Part shown: one piece after another, positions 27,847 to 36,938 of the stretch
Position numbering within the stretch: position 1 is the first letter of the stretch
Layout: the number at the start of each line of letters is the position of its first letter
Assembly (NCBI GenBank): GCA_023388635.1
Contig: JAEWFW010000020.1
Span: 1 to 64,000, forward strand
Origin: Bacillota bacterium
GTDB taxonomy: Bacteria; Bacillota; Bacilli; Desulfuribacillales; Desulfuribacillaceae
Length of the DNA: 64,000 nucleotides
Reading direction: 5' to 3'
Position numbers and translations under genes: made by a program
Notes under the pieces: generated by a model
The model's input: the letters and a program-made list of their open reading frames with translations, nothing else
What the model was told of the DNA's origin: nothing
Database searches by the model: none

Positions 27847-27896
27847 CGGGAGTATCGTAACATCTACCATAGATCGTTAACGAAGCTCCCATTTTT
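27847..27896 (+). terminator. Terminator after the 54-residue small protein
   Basis: GGGAG/CTCCC closes a longer imperfect stem (CGTAAC with GTTAACG) and is followed by ATTTTTG. It ends the + strand unit in front of the convergent pyrE. Confidence 0.75.
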
Positions 27897-27940
27897 GTTA
27901 CATTTTGATTTTTAATATCCGTTGCTTAACATCTTTGTGA

Positions 27941-28528
27941 CTATTTCTTTAGCCCTCTACTGCCCGGCTTTTTCATCGGCACGCCTTGTTCGCACAATGG
28001 ACATGTCTCCGGTTCATATGTCTCAATTTCAATTTTCAATAGAGAAATAAGCGGCACACCAAAGTCAGGTTCCGTAACAGTACGGTTGACAAGCACACCG
28101 GCACCGACAACGATTCCACCCTGCGCTCTGACAATATCAATCACTTCTTGTACAGAACCGCCCGTCGTAATGACATCTTCTACGACGAATACTCGCTGAC
28201 CCGGCTCAACGGCGAAGCCACGTCGAAATACCATTGCTCCATTTTCCCGTTCTGCAAACATCGTCTTCACGCCCAACAGTCTGGCTGTTTCGAAGGCAAG
28301 AACGATTCCCCCCGTCGCCGGTCCGACAACGAGATCGACCTGTAGATCATGCTCTTTAATATATTCTGCAAACTGATTGCACAATTTACTAGCCTGATCA
28401 GGGTACTGCAATACTTGAGCACATTGCATATAGCGCGCACTGTGTTTTCCAGAAGTTAGACTGAAATGCCCCGTTTGCAATACATTCGTTTCTTTCAGTA
28501 TTTCCAATACTTCCGCCTGTGTTAACAT
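27941..28528 (-). CDS. pyrE: Orotate phosphoribosyltransferase
   Basis: Converts orotate and PRPP to orotidine monophosphate. The PRPP-binding loop VFVVEDVITTGGS is clear and the 195-residue length fits. The C-terminal tail carries CPLC, a feature of a subset of Firmicute enzymes. It is the last gene of the pyr operon, 13 bases after pyrF. Confidence 0.96.
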   Translation of the reverse strand: MLTQAEVLEILKETNVLQTGHFSLTSGKHSARYMQCAQVLQYPDQASKLCNQFAEYIKEHDLQVDLVVGPATGGIVLAFETARLLGVKTMFAERENGAMVFRRGFAVEPGQRVFVVEDVITTGGSVQEVIDIVRAQGGIVVGAGVLVNRTVTEPDFGVPLISLLKIEIETYEPETCPLCEQGVPMKKPGSRGLKK

Positions 28529-28541
28529 ATTCCCTCACTCC

Positions 28542-29267
28542 TCACAATGTATCTGTTGAACGAATAATAGCTTTTGCCGCTTCCAGCGGATCGGCGGCTT
28601 TGGTAATATTCCTGCCGATTACCATATAGTCGGTTCCTAACTCCAATGCTTGCTTCGGCGATGTGACACGCACTTGATCGTCAGCTTGGCTGTCCGGCAT
28701 GCGAATCCCCGGAGTGACTGTCAGGAACGAAGCACCGCAATGTTGTTTGATATACGGAACTTCTTGTGCCGATGCGACGACACCATCTAAACCGGCTTCT
28801 TGAGCCATCCGCGCGTAACGGACGACCGTATCGGCAATCGGCTCACGAATCCCAATCTCTTCTTCCATGACCTGCTGGCTGGTACTCGTCAATTGAGTCA
28901 CCGCAATCAATAACGGTCTCACAATACCGAGCTTTGTGCAAGCCTGATCAGCCGCCTCCCGCGCACGCTCCATCATTTGCTTGCCTCCGGCGGCATGCAC
29001 GTTCCACATCCATACGCCGTGTCTGCTCAAAGACGCCGCAGCCCCTGCCGCCGTATTCGGAATGTCATGAACTTTCAAATCGAGAAAGACCTGTACACCC
29101 AGTTGTTGAAGTTCTTCAAGCACAGACGGTCCTTGGCTGTAAAACAGCTCCATACCGACTTTTACTTTGTTAATCACCGGGGCGATCACCCTGGCAATTG
29201 TAAGCGCTTGCTGCTTATCCGGTGTATCAAGGGCGACGATGATTCGTTCTCCTACCGATGTTCCCAT
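28542..29267 (-). CDS. pyrF: Orotidine 5'-phosphate decarboxylase
   Basis: Makes UMP from OMP. The catalytic DLKVHDIPNT motif and VTPGIRMP phosphate-binding region are present in 241 residues. The ATG follows AAGGAGGC, which lies within the end of pyrD one base before the stop, giving tight coupling between the two genes. Confidence 0.96.
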   Translation of the reverse strand: MGTSVGERIIVALDTPDKQQALTIARVIAPVINKVKVGMELFYSQGPSVLEELQQLGVQVFLDLKVHDIPNTAAGAAASLSRHGVWMWNVHAAGGKQMMERAREAADQACTKLGIVRPLLIAVTQLTSTSQQVMEEEIGIREPIADTVVRYARMAQEAGLDGVVASAQEVPYIKQHCGASFLTVTPGIRMPDSQADDQVRVTSPKQALELGTDYMVIGRNITKAADPLEAAKAIIRSTDTL

Positions 29268-29268
29268 G

Positions 29269-30195
29269 CTATTTTGCCTCCTTCGCCATGCCGATCAAAC
29301 TGCTGAGTTCGGTTATATTATTCTGCTGCATATATTGCTCGATTTCACCGATGATCGTGACACACGCAAACGGGTCGACAAAATTTGCCGTTCCCACTTG
29401 CACCGCCGATGCCCCCGCCAGCAAAAACTCTATGACGTCATCGCCGGTGCGTATGCCGCCGATTCCTATGACCGGTATGGAAACGGCTGAACTGACTTGC
29501 CAGACCATCCTGACAGCCACCGGTTTCACCGCCGGTCCCGAAAAACCACCCATGATATTTGCCAAAACCGGCTTGCGTTGATGAATGTCAATTGCCATAC
29601 CCAATAATGTATTGATCAGCGAAATACTGTCCGCGCCCGCCTGTTCCACTGCCTTGGCAATACTGACGATATCGGTCACATTCGGTGACAGTTTCGCGAT
29701 CACCGGATAGTCAGAGACTCGTTTGACAGCCTCGATGACCTTTGCCGCCATCTGTGGGTCTGTGCCGAAAGCCAGACCTCCGGCTTTGACGTTCGGGCAG
29801 GAAATGTTCACTTCTAATGCTTGAATGCATTCAGATTCGTTCAACCGCTCTGCAACTTCTATATAGTCTTCCAAACTGCTCCCTGCAATATTGACAATCA
29901 CCGGAACATCGAATTGCTTCAACCATGGCAGCTCATATGCCAGCACTTGCTCAACTCCCGGATTTTGCAAACCAATGGCATTGAGCATCCCTGCCGGAGT
30001 TTCCGCAATCCGCGGTACTTCGTTGCCCTTCCTCGGCTCCGCTGTTGTCGCTTTGACGACGACGGCACCCAAACGACCTAAGTCGTAAAAATTCGCGTAT
30101 TCTCTGCCAAATCCGAAACATCCCGATGCAGGCATGACCGGATTTTTAAGTTGCATAAACCCCAAATCGGCGCGTAAATCTACAGACACTCCCAC
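29269..30195 (-). CDS. pyrD: Dihydroorotate dehydrogenase B, catalytic subunit
   Basis: An FMN enzyme oxidising dihydroorotate to orotate. Cys133 in VNISCPNVK is the class 1B catalytic base. Together with the adjacent PyrK it forms the NAD-dependent heterotetramer. The start is GTG immediately after the pyrK stop, with GGTGGTG upstream. Confidence 0.96.
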   Translation of the reverse strand: MGVSVDLRADLGFMQLKNPVMPASGCFGFGREYANFYDLGRLGAVVVKATTAEPRKGNEVPRIAETPAGMLNAIGLQNPGVEQVLAYELPWLKQFDVPVIVNIAGSSLEDYIEVAERLNESECIQALEVNISCPNVKAGGLAFGTDPQMAAKVIEAVKRVSDYPVIAKLSPNVTDIVSIAKAVEQAGADSISLINTLLGMAIDIHQRKPVLANIMGGFSGPAVKPVAVRMVWQVSSAVSIPVIGIGGIRTGDDVIEFLLAGASAVQVGTANFVDPFACVTIIGEIEQYMQQNNITELSSLIGMAKEAK

Positions 30196-31002
30196 TTAAA
30201 ACACCACCTTTTCCGCAGGAAAAGCCGGACCGCAATCACAGACTTTCGCATATTTCCAATCACTCAAAACATCATCGGTAATCTTCGTGACGCATCCCAT
30301 ACAAGCACCGATTCCACATGCCATATGCTCTTCCAATGAGAGATATCCTGTTCCCTGCTGAATCAAAGAATGCTGCTGTATCGCTTTGAGCATCGGTTTC
30401 GGTCCGCAGGCAAAATATAGAAATTTTGCCGGCTGTTTGTCCGCGACATTCTGCGCTAGTTGCTCTTCTGTGAAATAATCGGTGACTAGACCTTTCGTAC
30501 CGCAGCTTCCATCAACCGTATAGATGCTGACATTGGCGTATCGCGCAAATTCTTGTTCGAGTATTACTTGCTCTTTGCCGGCAAAGCCGAGCACAGCATG
30601 TACGGTACTCCCTCGACCGTACCATGCTTTAGCGGCGTACAACAACGGCGGAACGCCGATGCCGCCGCCGATCACATAGACGTCTTGAAAATCTCCACCC
30701 ACTGGGAATGTTCCATTGCCTAACGGCGCTATGATATCGAGTGATTGTCCGGCTTCCATCGCAGCCAGCAGGCGCGTGCCTACTCCATGACTGCGATAAA
30801 CGAAACGAACGGTTCCGCGTACACGATTGACCTCACAAATGCTAATCGGTCTGCGCAATAACGGATCGATGCAGTCGCGTACGCGTATATGAGCAAACTG
30901 CCCAGGCAGTGCCTCGTTTGCGATCTCACTCGATGCGACCGTCATATCGTAAATATTTTCGGCAATCTGTTTATTTTCAATGATCTCAGCCATAGTTCGC
31001 AT
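30196..31002 (-). CDS. pyrK: Dihydroorotate dehydrogenase B, electron transfer subunit
   Basis: A 268-residue FAD and 2Fe-2S protein passing electrons from PyrD to NAD+. The FAD-binding RRPISICEVN and NAD-binding VIGGGIGVPPLL motifs precede the cluster cysteines 229, 234 and 237 plus 255 or 257. The ATG with AGGAGTTG upstream was used. It is directly followed by pyrD with no gap. Confidence 0.95.
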   Translation of the reverse strand: MRTMAEIIENKQIAENIYDMTVASSEIANEALPGQFAHIRVRDCIDPLLRRPISICEVNRVRGTVRFVYRSHGVGTRLLAAMEAGQSLDIIAPLGNGTFPVGGDFQDVYVIGGGIGVPPLLYAAKAWYGRGSTVHAVLGFAGKEQVILEQEFARYANVSIYTVDGSCGTKGLVTDYFTEEQLAQNVADKQPAKFLYFACGPKPMLKAIQQHSLIQQGTGYLSLEEHMACGIGACMGCVTKITDDVLSDWKYAKVCDCGPAFPAEKVVF

Positions 31003-31043
31003 AAAAACAACTCCTAGTATAATAATGATCTAGCTGCCGGACT

Positions 31044-34000
31044 TTATCTTTTGTATGCAATCGGCTGCACAGAGAAGTTAATCGTCTCCAAAACGCGTAA
31101 GATCGCCTCTGCCGTATCTAACGATGTCAAGCAAGGTACACCATTCTCGACGGCTTCTCGACGGATTTTAAAGCCGTCACGTGCCGTCTGTTTGCCACGC
31201 GTCAAGGTGTTGATGACCATATTGGCTTCACCGGCACGAACGATCTCTACGATATTCGGCGAGCCCTCTTCCAGCTTTTTCACAATTGTCACAGGAATCT
31301 CAATACTTTCCAAATACTTTGCCGTCCCGCTCGTCGCGACAATTTCAAATCCCAATTCGACAAATCCTCGTAAAATCTCCGCTGCCTCTGCTTTATCTTT
31401 GTCAGCAATCGTCGCTATAATTTTACCATACTTCGGTATCTGCATGCCTGCACCGATTAACCCTTTATACAGTGCCTTAGCAAAGCTCTTATCTTTACCC
31501 ATAACTTCTCCGGTCGATTTCATTTCCGGTCCTAGCGTCGTATCAACACTGCGCAGCTTCGCAAATGAAAACACCGGAACTTTAACCGAGACTTCCTGTG
31601 GTTCTGGCCATAGCCCTGTTTGATATCCCAAATCCGCCAAATTTTCTCCTAGAATGACCTTTGTCGCCAAATTAGCCAAAGGAATACCGGTCACTTTACT
31701 CAAAAACGGTACTGTACGCGAGGAACGCGGATTGACTTCTATGACATACACTTGGTCATGATGAATTACATATTGAATATTGATTAGCCCTTTAGTATTT
31801 AACGATTTTGCCAACGTAATTGTATGGTCGATAATTTTCTGTTTTAAATCGGCGGAAATCGTCTGTGCCGGATACACGGCAATCGAATCGCCACTGTGGA
31901 CACCGGCGCGTTCAATATGTTCCATAATGCCCGGTATCAACACGGTTTGTCCATCGGAAACGGCATCAACTTCCACTTCTTTGCCGATCAAATACCGGTC
32001 GACAAGCACAGGGTGCTTGGTGGAAATCTGCACTGCTTTCTCCATGTAATTAAGTAAGTCATCTTGGTTGTAAACGATCTCCATCGCTCTGCCGCCTAAC
32101 ACGTACGAAGGCCGAACTAATACTGGATATCCGAGTTTATCAGCAACTTTCACTGCCTCCGCGACCGAGAAAACCGTTTCCCCTGGTGGACGCGGAACAT
32201 TCAGCCTTTGCAGCAATGCATCAAAACGCTCGCGGTCTTCTGCCGTATTGATATCTTCCATATTTGTTCCGATGATCGGTACATTATATTCGGACAACGG
32301 TTCCGCTAAATTGATCGCCGTCTGTCCGCCGAATTGCACAATTACTCCGTCCGGTTTCTCTCTGTCGATCACATGCAATACATCTTCCAAGAACAATGGT
32401 TCAAAATACAAGCGGTCCGATGTACTGAAATCTGTAGAGACCGTCTCTGGATTGTTGTTAATGATGATCGCTTCATATCCTGCCTCGCGAATCGCCCAAA
32501 CAGCGTGGACAGACGCGTAGTCAAATTCGATCCCTTGCCCGATGCGAATCGGTCCTGAACCGAGTACGAGAATTTTCTTTTTGTCGGAAGAGACTATGCC
32601 TTCATCTTCCGTGTCGTAGCTAGAGTAATAATATGGTGTATAGGCAGCGAATTCTGCTGCGCATGTGTCAACCATTTTATATACCGGCGTAATCTGCCAT
32701 TGTTTGCGCAAATTGCGGATCACAGTTTCATCTATTTTTGCCAGGTACGCAATATAACGGTCGGTGAAGCCAAGTTCCTTCGCTTTTCTCAAGACAAGCT
32801 CTTGCACCTGTTGATCGTCGCTTTCCCAAGCGCGTCTAATCACATTTTCAAACTCTACCAATCCCAACAGTTTATTTAGGAAGAAGCGGTCAATTTTCGT
32901 CAAGTCGTACAATTCTTCGATATCTACACCGCGACGAAATGCTTCCGCCAGCAAAAACAGCCGTTCATCATCTGCCTTATGAATACGCTGCATCAATACT
33001 GAATCTTCAATCTGCTCGACACCCTTCAAATACAAGCTGTCCAGATCAATCTCCAACGAACGAATCGCTTTGTGCAATGATTCTTCCAGGGTACGTCCGA
33101 TTGCCATGACTTCGCCCGTCGCTTTCATCTGCGTACCCAGCTGACGATTGGCAGTCACAAATTTATCGAACGGCCAGCGTGGAATCTTCGTCACGATATA
33201 GTCAATTGTCGGCTCGAAGCTGGCAAATGTCTCTTTCGTCACCGGATTGACGATTTCATCTAACGTCAAACCGATACTGATCTTAGCTGCCACTTTGGCA
33301 ATCGGATATCCGGTCGCTTTCGATGCCAATGCACTCGACCGGCTGACCCGCGGATTGACTTCAATCACATAGTAATCAAAGCTATTAGGATCAAGGGCAA
33401 ACTGTACGTTGCAACCGCCCTCAATCTTCAAAGCGCGAATAATTGTCAAAGACGCCGAACGTAACATTTGATATTCTTTGTCTGATAACGTTTGACTCGG
33501 GGCGACGACGATACTGTCTCCCGTATGCACACCGACCGGGTCGAAATTCTCCATATTGCAGACGACGATGCAATTGTCATTCTGATCGCGAATCACTTCG
33601 TACTCAATTTCTTTGCAACCGGCGATGCTCTTCTCAATCAGAATCTGATGAATCGGGCTATATTTTAGACCGAGATTGACAATTTCGATGTATTCCTGCT
33701 CATCGTAAGCAATCCCCCCGCCGGTTCCACCCAGTGTGTATGCAGGGCGAATAATTAGCGGATACGGCACTTGTTCCGCGAATTTTAACGCCTCTTCTAC
33801 TGTGCTGACGATTTCACTTTCCGGAACAGGTTGATGCAACTCCGCCATCAAACTTCGAAACAATTCACGATCTTCTGCCTTGCGTATGGCATCGAGGTTT
33901 GTGCCCAGCAATGAAATATTATACTCTTCCAAAACGCCGTGTTCATGGAGCTCCATCGCCATGTTCAAACCGGTTTGTCCTCCCAGCGTCGGCAGCAATC

Positions 34001-34250
34001 CATCCGGTCGCTCTTTACGGATTACTTGTGTCACGGCTTCCAATGTAATCGGCTCAATGTATATTTTATCGGCAATACCTGGGTCTGTCATAATCGTCGC
34101 CGGATTACTATTGATCAGAACGACTTCATATCCTTCTTCTTTCAATGCCTGGCAAGCCTGTGTTCCTGCGTAATCAAACTCCGCCGCTTGTCCAATGACG
34201 ATCGGTCCGCTACCGATAACTAATATTTTTCGTACTTCTCTTTTAGGCAT
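31044..34250 (-). CDS. carB: Carbamoyl-phosphate synthase large subunit
   Basis: A 1068-residue enzyme with duplicated ATP-grasp halves (first half opening at KILVIGSGPIVIGQ, second at KILVLGSGPIRIGQG) and a C-terminal methylglyoxal-synthase-like regulatory domain. It makes carbamoyl phosphate for pyrimidines with CarA. The start is the ATG after GGGGGAGC, overlapping the carA end by 8 bases; an upstream in-frame ATG at 34286 lies inside carA. In this operon it is most likely the pyrimidine-specific copy. Confidence 0.96.
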   Translation of the reverse strand: MPKREVRKILVIGSGPIVIGQAAEFDYAGTQACQALKEEGYEVVLINSNPATIMTDPGIADKIYIEPITLEAVTQVIRKERPDGLLPTLGGQTGLNMAMELHEHGVLEEYNISLLGTNLDAIRKAEDRELFRSLMAELHQPVPESEIVSTVEEALKFAEQVPYPLIIRPAYTLGGTGGGIAYDEQEYIEIVNLGLKYSPIHQILIEKSIAGCKEIEYEVIRDQNDNCIVVCNMENFDPVGVHTGDSIVVAPSQTLSDKEYQMLRSASLTIIRALKIEGGCNVQFALDPNSFDYYVIEVNPRVSRSSALASKATGYPIAKVAAKISIGLTLDEIVNPVTKETFASFEPTIDYIVTKIPRWPFDKFVTANRQLGTQMKATGEVMAIGRTLEESLHKAIRSLEIDLDSLYLKGVEQIEDSVLMQRIHKADDERLFLLAEAFRRGVDIEELYDLTKIDRFFLNKLLGLVEFENVIRRAWESDDQQVQELVLRKAKELGFTDRYIAYLAKIDETVIRNLRKQWQITPVYKMVDTCAAEFAAYTPYYYSSYDTEDEGIVSSDKKKILVLGSGPIRIGQGIEFDYASVHAVWAIREAGYEAIIINNNPETVSTDFSTSDRLYFEPLFLEDVLHVIDREKPDGVIVQFGGQTAINLAEPLSEYNVPIIGTNMEDINTAEDRERFDALLQRLNVPRPPGETVFSVAEAVKVADKLGYPVLVRPSYVLGGRAMEIVYNQDDLLNYMEKAVQISTKHPVLVDRYLIGKEVEVDAVSDGQTVLIPGIMEHIERAGVHSGDSIAVYPAQTISADLKQKIIDHTITLAKSLNTKGLINIQYVIHHDQVYVIEVNPRSSRTVPFLSKVTGIPLANLATKVILGENLADLGYQTGLWPEPQEVSVKVPVFSFAKLRSVDTTLGPEMKSTGEVMGKDKSFAKALYKGLIGAGMQIPKYGKIIATIADKDKAEAAEILRGFVELGFEIVATSGTAKYLESIEIPVTIVKKLEEGSPNIVEIVRAGEANMVINTLTRGKQTARDGFKIRREAVENGVPCLTSLDTAEAILRVLETINFSVQPIAYKR

Positions 34251-35421
34251 AAAATGCTCCCCCATTCTCCAACTTCCATTTGTCAATCATACTGATAAAT
34301 TCATCAAATAAGTATCCAGAATCGACAGGACCGGGTGCAGATTCAGGGTGGTATTGCACGGATGCAAGCAATCCGCTTTCATGTACCATCCCCTCTACTG
34401 TATCGTCATTCAAGCTCACGTGACTGGCTTCCAGTCCTGTGCCCGCAAGAGAGAGCCTTTTCACGGCATAACCATGATTTTGTGAAGTGATATATACACG
34501 ATTGTTACGAAGATCTTTGACGGGATGATTTCCACCGCGATGACCGAATTTTAATTTTTCTGTATCAGCTCCGCAGCTCAATGCGATCAATTGATGACCG
34601 AGACAAATGCCATAGATCGGAACCTTGCCGATAAACGGGCGCAATTCTACCGCTGTTTCCATGACATCTTTCGGATCGCCAGGGCCGTTAGAAATCATAA
34701 TTCCGTCAGGTCGCAATCTCAATATTTGCTCGTATTTCGTATTATAAGGGACGACGAAAACGTCACATCCCACTCGAATTAGCTCCCGGTGAATTCCCTG
34801 TTTCGCTCCCATATCGATCAGCACTACGCGATGCCCACTGCCCGGACTGCGGAAAATTGACTTTGCCGATACACGTTCCACCTGATCTGTCATCAACTGC
34901 TCCGCGCGCAATTGTTCAAGTAACCCTTGGGTATCGACATCTGTGCCGACAACGATCATCCCTTTTAGTGTCCCATGGGCGCGAATTTTGCGCGTCACCA
35001 TACGCGTATCGATCCCGGAGATTCCCAGCATGTTGTATGCTTTGAAAAAATCATCAATTTTCTCCACGGAACGCCAATTGCTTGGGTGCGGACACATTTC
35101 TTTGACGATGAAACCGCTTACGTGTGATGAAGTCGATTCCATAGCATCCAAATTCATTCCGTAATTGCCGATCAGTGGATAGGTCATCGTGACAATTTGC
35201 CCACAATAGGAAGGGTCTGTCAACACCTCTTGATATCCCGTCATACTCGTATTAAAAACGACTTCCCCGGTCGTCTGTACTTTATTCGTACTTCCGAAAG
35301 CAGTCCCTTGCAATATGGTTCCATCTTCCAATATAAGCAGCGCATTTTTCTGTTTTTTCAGATTTTCAATGTATGCTTTCGCTTGTTGATCTCCATGTTT
35401 GTCTGTACGATTTGTTTGCAA
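34243..35421 (-). CDS. carA: Carbamoyl-phosphate synthase small subunit
   Basis: Glutamine amidotransferase subunit feeding ammonia to CarB. The C-terminal class I domain contains the nucleophile in YGICLGHQL and the GHRGGNHPV motif, and the N-terminal domain begins at LLILEDGTILQG. About 30 extra N-terminal residues (KHGDQQAKAYIENL) precede the usual start, with no internal start codon near the conserved region. The start is either TTG 35421 or GTG 35424, since both sit behind the strong site GAGGTGAT. Confidence 0.94.
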   Translation of the reverse strand: MQTNRTDKHGDQQAKAYIENLKKQKNALLILEDGTILQGTAFGSTNKVQTTGEVVFNTSMTGYQEVLTDPSYCGQIVTMTYPLIGNYGMNLDAMESTSSHVSGFIVKEMCPHPSNWRSVEKIDDFFKAYNMLGISGIDTRMVTRKIRAHGTLKGMIVVGTDVDTQGLLEQLRAEQLMTDQVERVSAKSIFRSPGSGHRVVLIDMGAKQGIHRELIRVGCDVFVVPYNTKYEQILRLRPDGIMISNGPGDPKDVMETAVELRPFIGKVPIYGICLGHQLIALSCGADTEKLKFGHRGGNHPVKDLRNNRVYITSQNHGYAVKRLSLAGTGLEASHVSLNDDTVEGMVHESGLLASVQYHPESAPGPVDSGYLFDEFISMIDKWKLENGGAFYA

Positions 35422-35497
35422 CACTATCACCTCAACTGTTTGTTTTGATTGCTTTTGCTTGATTGCTGCTTACTTATGATTTACTAGTTCATACTGC

Positions 35498-36850
35498 TTA
35501 TTGGTTTGTATTGCTGTATATAATCTCTCCAGACTTGATCGTCAATATCGGCCAGCCACATAATGAATCGCCGATAAACGGAGAGTTTTTCCCTTTCGAT
35601 ACAAAGTCAGACGCTTCCACAGCCTTCGATGTTTGCAGATCCAATAGTACGAAATCCGCCGTACCGCCTGGCTGTACACTGCCGCATTCTATGCCGAACA
35701 GTTCTGCCGGTTTGTTTGTCATAGCATCTAATAAGCGCTCTAACTGAATGATACCAGGCTGAACCAGATGGGTGTATAAAACAGGAAATGCTGTTTCCAA
35801 GCCAACCATACCGAATGGCGATTTCACAATGCCCTGACTCTTTTCTTCCTCCGTATGGGGGGCATGATCGGTGGCGATAATATCGATCACGCCATCTCTG
35901 AATGCCTCACGCAGCACTTCACGATCTTCATAACTGCGCAAAGGTGGATTGACTTTGTAATTTCCGTGATTTAACGGTATATCTTCGTCTGTCAGAACCA
36001 AGTGCTGTGGCGTCACCTCGCATGTAACGCGTATCCCAAGCTGTTTAGCAAAGCCGATCCACTGGATCGATTCCTTGGCACTCATGTGAGCAAAATGTAC
36101 ATGACAGCCGCTGTCCTTTGCCAACAAAATATCTCTCGCTACCATCACTGATTCAGACACTGACGGGATGCCGGTGATTCCCAGCATCTTTGCTTTGGTT
36201 CCGTCGTGAATATGCCCTCTGGCAGCCAATAACTCGTCCTCAGCATGAATAATCACAGGCAATCCATGTTCGGCAGCTTGCTGAAAGGCATCGAGCATCA
36301 ATTTGCCGTTTTGTACACCACGTCCATCATCAGACAATGCGATAATGCCTGCTTTTTTTAATTCGGAGAAATCCGTCAGCTTTTCCCCCAGTTCTCCAAT
36401 GGATATGGCACCGATCACATGTACATCGACACCGTTATTGGCTTTCGCTTTTTCCATAATGTATTCCACTGTTTGACGATTATCGACGACTGGTTGGGTG
36501 TTCGGCATACAACATACACTCGTGAACCCTCCCTTCGCCGCCGCTAAAGAGCCGGAAGCAATTGTCTCTTTATGCTCAAATCCCGGTTCGCGCAAATGCA
36601 CATGCATATCGATAAATCCGGGAGCGAGCAGACAACGGCTGCCATCAATGACCGTCAATGCCTCATGACCATTCGCTGCTTCAGCCGATGCCCATCGATC
36701 TTCTATCGCCTGTTCTTGCACTTGCCCATGCGCTTGCTCTTGTACAGGTACGATTTCCGTAACTTGATGGTTGTCGATCAACACGTCAAAACAGTCTTTT
36801 GAAACTTGCCCTCCTGTAAAAATCTGTACATTTCGAACCAAAATTGCCAT
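35498..36850 (-). CDS. pyrC: Dihydroorotase
   Basis: A zinc amidohydrolase closing carbamoyl-aspartate to dihydroorotate. Metal motifs DMHVHLREPG, the bridging-lysine region and ATDHAPHTEEEK are intact. At 450 residues it is about 20 longer than usual. The excess lies near residues 37-64, a Gln/Ala/Glu-rich insert with a repeated VQEQA unit ahead of the first metal motif. The ATG follows AAGGAGGG. It comes right after uraA, where pyrB would be expected. Confidence 0.96.
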   Translation of the reverse strand: MAILVRNVQIFTGGQVSKDCFDVLIDNHQVTEIVPVQEQAHGQVQEQAIEDRWASAEAANGHEALTVIDGSRCLLAPGFIDMHVHLREPGFEHKETIASGSLAAAKGGFTSVCCMPNTQPVVDNRQTVEYIMEKAKANNGVDVHVIGAISIGELGEKLTDFSELKKAGIIALSDDGRGVQNGKLMLDAFQQAAEHGLPVIIHAEDELLAARGHIHDGTKAKMLGITGIPSVSESVMVARDILLAKDSGCHVHFAHMSAKESIQWIGFAKQLGIRVTCEVTPQHLVLTDEDIPLNHGNYKVNPPLRSYEDREVLREAFRDGVIDIIATDHAPHTEEEKSQGIVKSPFGMVGLETAFPVLYTHLVQPGIIQLERLLDAMTNKPAELFGIECGSVQPGGTADFVLLDLQTSKAVEASDFVSKGKNSPFIGDSLCGWPILTIKSGEIIYSNTNQ

Positions 36851-36903
36851 AACGAAACCCTCCTTAGGTGTATTATATATTGAATACTTAATTCTAATGG
36901 TAC

Positions 36904-36932
36904 GAAAAAAGCCTTATGGGAATAAGGCTTTC
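36904..36932 (-). terminator. Terminator between uraA and pyrC
   Basis: AAGCCTTAT and ATAAGGCTT form a 9 bp stem with a 4-base loop and a T6 run on the minus strand. No PyrR-binding loop lies before it. Either it partly terminates the upstream transcript or pyrC onward has its own promoter; a weak TATAAT lies about 30 bases before pyrC. Confidence 0.8.
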
Positions 36933-36938
36933 TTATAT

